A stretch of DNA of 64,000 bases from an uncultured Prevotella sp. (GTDB lineage Bacteria; Bacteroidota; Bacteroidia; Bacteroidales; Bacteroidaceae): positions 1 to 64,000 of the forward strand of contig USDT01000005.1 of NCBI GenBank assembly GCA_900553465.1, in the 5' to 3' direction. The notes under the pieces are model-generated. The model did not search any database. It worked only from the letters and a program-made list of their open reading frames with translations, and had not been told where the DNA came from. Positions 61,457-64,000 of this stretch are shown one piece after another. The stretch's first letter is position 1. Each line of letters begins with the position of its first letter. A program made the translations under genes and the position numbers.

Positions 61457-62356
61457 TTATACAAGATGTGATATGAGTTCTTCGCGGTCGCCTTCGAGCA
61501 TGTCTATCACCGGAATCTCAATCATGGTGTAGCATCCCGGCTGCTGGCGCATAGAGGCACGTGCAACGTTCACGAGCACCTGGCCTGTGAGTGCCGGATT
61601 GTTGATGCTCATGTTGAATTCCATACGCTGATTCTGTGTCTTTCCGCTCACACCCTTGCGTACGAGGTTCACGCCGTGACCCATGTCGCGCACGTCGTCA
61701 ACTGACGGAACTGCGAACACGTGTGTCTCGTCGCTTGCGAAGTATGGGTCTGCCTTTATGGCCTTTGTCACTTCCTCGAGGCTTGCACCTTCATCCAGCT
61801 CTACGTACACCATGCGGCGGTGCAGTCCTTCGCCCTTCGGAATGGTCATAGACAGAGCGTTCTTCACGCCCTCCTTACCTCTAACGCATACGCTGTGTCC
61901 CATAGACATACCCGGTCCGAAGTTGGTGTAGCTCAGTCCTTTCGGTGCGAGGCTCTGCATCAGAGTGCGCACGATAGAGTCCGAACCCGGATCCCAGCCG
62001 GCTGCAATAACAGCCACTGTGCCGTGCTCCTTGCATATAGGCATGAGCGCGTTGCGGTAGTCGAGAATGGAAGTGTGTATGTCGAAGCTGTCCACAGTGT
62101 TGATACCCATGGCCAGTATTTTCTTTGCGTATTCCTCACAGCTGCGTGTCGGTGTGGCAAGAATGGCCACGTCTACGTCTTTCAGTTCGGTTATGTCCTT
62201 CACCACATCGTATGCGGCGAGCTCTGCCGGTTTGTTTTCTGCGCCGTTGCGGCGTACTATTCCTGCTATTTCGAAGTCTGAGGAAGCCTCAAGTGCCTGT
62301 ACTGTGTAGTGTCCGATGTTGCCGTATCCCACTACGGCTGCTCTGATCTTTTTCAT
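61457..62356 (-). CDS. ddh: meso-Diaminopimelate D-dehydrogenase
   Basis: The 299-residue protein is the NADPH-dependent enzyme making meso-diaminopimelate directly from tetrahydrodipicolinate, for lysine and peptidoglycan. Features: VVGYGNIGHYTVQALE at the N-terminus, IVRRNGAE, VDSFDIHTSILDYRNALMPICKEHGTVAVIAAGWDPGSDSIVRTLMQSLAPKGLSYTNFGPGMSMGHSVCVRG (highly characteristic) and a C-terminal domain MEFNMSINNPALTGQVLVNVARASMRQQPG. It is monocistronic, with a terminator behind, a -7 box at 62458-62465 and ArgR-like boxes farther upstream. Confidence 0.97.
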   Translation of the reverse strand: MKKIRAAVVGYGNIGHYTVQALEASSDFEIAGIVRRNGAENKPAELAAYDVVKDITELKDVDVAILATPTRSCEEYAKKILAMGINTVDSFDIHTSILDYRNALMPICKEHGTVAVIAAGWDPGSDSIVRTLMQSLAPKGLSYTNFGPGMSMGHSVCVRGKEGVKNALSMTIPKGEGLHRRMVYVELDEGASLEEVTKAIKADPYFASDETHVFAVPSVDDVRDMGHGVNLVRKGVSGKTQNQRMEFNMSINNPALTGQVLVNVARASMRQQPGCYTMIEIPVIDMLEGDREELISHLV

Positions 62357-62440
62357 CTTTTCTTGTGTTTATAAATTGTGTTTGTATCCTGTTTCCGCAC
62401 TTCCTTTGCCGGCATTGCCTGTGTTTCATGCCGCGGACAG

Positions 62441-62465
62441 TGCATATTTATCTCACGCAAAGTTA
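62441..62465 (-). promoter_or_regulatory. ddh promoter with a nearby ArgR-like half box
   Basis: The minus-strand -7 box TAACTTTG is at 62458-62465. TGCATATTTATCTCA (62441-62455), an imperfect match to the boxes at 62610 and 62642, lies over the predicted transcription start. Confidence 0.5.
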
Positions 62466-62609
62466 CAAAAATATTGAAAAAGCCGCATCTGAGAAAATAT
62501 TTTTTTAGTTTGTTTATGTCTTCTTTATCACATGTCAACTTTTCTGCCATATATTGTGCACGTCCGTAAGACCACGTATATAAGGCATAAAGGCCGGATG
62601 CCATGCGGT

Positions 62610-62655
62610 TGCATAAATATACACATCCTGTGTTCCGCCTCTGCATATTTATTCA
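62610..62655. promoter_or_regulatory. Second pair of ArgR-like boxes
   Basis: TGCATAAATATACA (62610-62623) and TGCATATTTATTCA (62642-62655) repeat the form and order of the pair at 5957-5999; 32 bp start to start. They lie about 150 bp upstream of the ddh promoter. No other feature is seen in 62466-63045. Confidence 0.45.
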
Positions 62656-63023
62656 ACGCCAGTCCCGTGATAGTGCGTTTTTTGCGTTGACAGTGGCATG
62701 TGACCGCAAATTTGTGAGTTTTGAGGAATGAATGTAATGCGTTGCCACACAATGTTTTTATTGTTTTATCGATCCGTCGGTGCCTTTCTTGTTCTTCGGG
62801 AAAGCCTTTTCAGCATTGCCGTAAAGCCCTTTTGATGTGTCCGTGGGGGGCAGACGTGTTGTGTAGTTTATTTTTATGCATTCTTACAGGTCTGTGTATG
62901 GTATTATGAGACATGTTTGTATATATGTCGCATATACTATAAAAGCTCAGCCGGAATACGATAAGGAGCAGAAATCATGTCGGACAGGCAACTGCCGGGA
63001 TGTAGAATTTGTGTGGCGGTTTA

Positions 63024-63053
63024 TTGTTTTTATGGAATAATATATTATCTTTA
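63024..63053 (+). promoter_or_regulatory. Promoter of the final flavoprotein gene
   Basis: TTG (63024-63026), 19 bp, then TATCTTTA (63046-63053), one base off TAnnTTTG, 21 bp before the start codon. Confidence 0.5.
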
Positions 63054-63074
63054 CGGCGCTAATTTTTCAAAACT

Positions 63075-64000
63075 ATGAAACATGTAATCATTGGCGGAGT
63101 CGCCGGCGGAGCCACCGCGGCGGCACGCATAAGACGAGCTGACGAGAACGCTGAGATAGTTCTCATCGACAAAGGTAAATATATATCGTATGCAAACTGT
63201 GGTCTTCCTTATTATATAGGTGGTGTCATAAAGAGCCGCGACAAGTTGTTCGTGCAGACGCCGGAGGCCTTCTCCCGCCGTTTCAACATAGACGTGCGCA
63301 CGCAGAACGAGGCACTGGCCATTGACACTGTCAAGCATGAGGTGAGCATAAGACGCGCCGACGGCACCACATATACAGAGACCTACGACCGTCTGCTGCT
63401 CTCGCCGGGCGCCGATCCTGTGCGTCCGCCGCTCGAGGGCATCGACACCGAAGGCATATTCACCCTGCGCAACGTGGACGACACCGACCGCATACACCAG
63501 TATCTCACCACTCATCGTGTGAACCACGCCGTAGTTGTAGGCGGTGGTTTCATAGGTCTGGAGATGGCAGAAAACCTTCATCATGCCGGAGCTGCGGTGT
63601 CTATAGTAGAGATGGCCGACCAGGTGATGGCTCCAGTCGATTTTTCTATTGCCTCACATGTGCATCGTCATCTTATGGACAAAGGCGTAGGACTGCTGCT
63701 GGGCAAGGGAGTTGAGAAGTTCGCGCAGGAAGAAGGCCGCATCAAAGTGTTCCTCAACACTGGCGAGACGCTCACGGCCGACCTCGTGCTGCTGTCCATC
63801 GGCGTGCGCCCTTCTACCTCGCTGGCCAAGGAAGCAGGCATAGAGCTGGGAGCGCGCGGCATAAAGGTGAACAAATATCTGCAGACATCAGTACCCGACG
63901 TTTACGCCGTGGGCGACGCAATAGAGTACGAACATCCCATAGCCGGCGGTCCGTGGCTCAACTATCTGGCCGGTCCTGCCAACCGTCAGGCGCGCATAGC
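63075..64000 (+). CDS. FAD-dependent pyridine nucleotide-disulfide oxidoreductase, CoA-disulfide-reductase-like (cut by the window end)
   Basis: The first 308 residues are visible; the frame stays open to the last base. Residues 1-33 form the FAD-binding fold (MKHVIIGGVAGGATAAARIRR...VLIDKG). Cys42 in YANCGLPYYIGG is the single active-site cysteine of CoA-disulfide reductase/NADH oxidase family enzymes, which lack the CxxxxC pair. The second dinucleotide fold AVVVGGGFIGLEMAENL starts near 155, and DVYAVGDAIEY near 275 is the second FAD motif. The family includes CoA-disulfide, persulfide and O2 reductases; some members carry a C-terminal rhodanese domain, which could lie beyond the window. 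Confidence 0.93.
   Translation, partial: MKHVIIGGVAGGATAAARIRRADENAEIVLIDKGKYISYANCGLPYYIGGVIKSRDKLFVQTPEAFSRRFNIDVRTQNEALAIDTVKHEVSIRRADGTTYTETYDRLLLSPGADPVRPPLEGIDTEGIFTLRNVDDTDRIHQYLTTHRVNHAVVVGGGFIGLEMAENLHHAGAAVSIVEMADQVMAPVDFSIASHVHRHLMDKGVGLLLGKGVEKFAQEEGRIKVFLNTGETLTADLVLLSIGVRPSTSLAKEAGIELGARGIKVNKYLQTSVPDVYAVGDAIEYEHPIAGGPWLNYLAGPANRQARI

Noticed and set aside
1..64000. tRNA or rRNA genes
   Set aside because: I looked for T-arm (GGTTCRA-type) words with matching acceptor stems and for rRNA-like stretches and found none; a covariance scan would be decisive.

Overview
The window looks like a chromosomal segment of a Bacteroidota member, most likely order Bacteroidales and probably Prevotellaceae. 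Reasons: gene starts are repeatedly preceded by the Bacteroidota promoter (-33 TTG/TTTG, 19-21 bp, -7 TAnnTTTG) rather than by E. coli-type boxes; Shine-Dalgarno sites are weak; and the gene content fits (single-chain GlyRS, DUF3316, DUF3836, BACON, TonB receptor with a carboxypeptidase-like plug extension, ParC-type topoisomerase, diaminopimelate dehydrogenase, carboxynorspermidine/saccharopine dehydrogenase). I see no tRNA, rRNA, CRISPR array, prophage or IS element.

Layout. 1-5.4 kb: minus-strand operon parC > DUF3316 protein > S41 protease lipoprotein > ridA. 6.2-8.4 kb: glyQS and an FKBP lipoprotein. 8.4-9.4 kb: no protein gene, but a triple palindromic repeat, a promoter, a purine-rich repeat tract, a predicted three-way junction and a strong terminator, i.e. 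a candidate ~590-nt non-coding RNA. 9.4-18.2 kb: MATE exporter, a YtrA-type GntR-controlled ABC unit (DUF3836 protein, ATPase, two paralogous permeases, regulator) with a clear operator, an M13 metallopeptidase and a TraB/GumN protein. 19.0-25.9 kb: defence island: type III Mod, an AbiJ-like abortive infection gene, type III Res and a Vsr endonuclease. 26.1-30.6 kb: MarR-controlled tripartite efflux pump with two matching operators. 31.1-36.4 kb: secreted glycosidase-like protein, HAD phosphatase and dnaK. 37-42.3 kb: sigma factor/anti-sigma-like pair with a secreted protein, then a membrane BACON/zinc-finger protein beside a PrsW protease. 42.8-45.9 kb: DUF6621, saccharopine dehydrogenase family enzyme, recA. 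46-50.4 kb: beta-helix-like lipoprotein and TonB receptor. 51.4-64 kb: NhaD antiporter, large MG2-like secreted protein, GNAT, DUF389 protein, two-component system, FMN-binding protein, diaminopimelate dehydrogenase and the start of a CoA-disulfide-reductase-like enzyme.

The most unusual structure is between the genes. Five intergenic regions (5.7, 11.0, 18.5, 39.7 and 50.9 kb) hold arrays of five or six units with an exact 22-bp period, each unit built from two facing half-sites, so dyads recur about every 11 bp. Three of the arrays sit inside a diverged element of about 450 bp found in both orientations. I know no named family that matches. Together with the candidate structured RNA at 8.7-9.3 kb, these are the best candidates for something undescribed. 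All calls come from reading the sequence; no database search was run.
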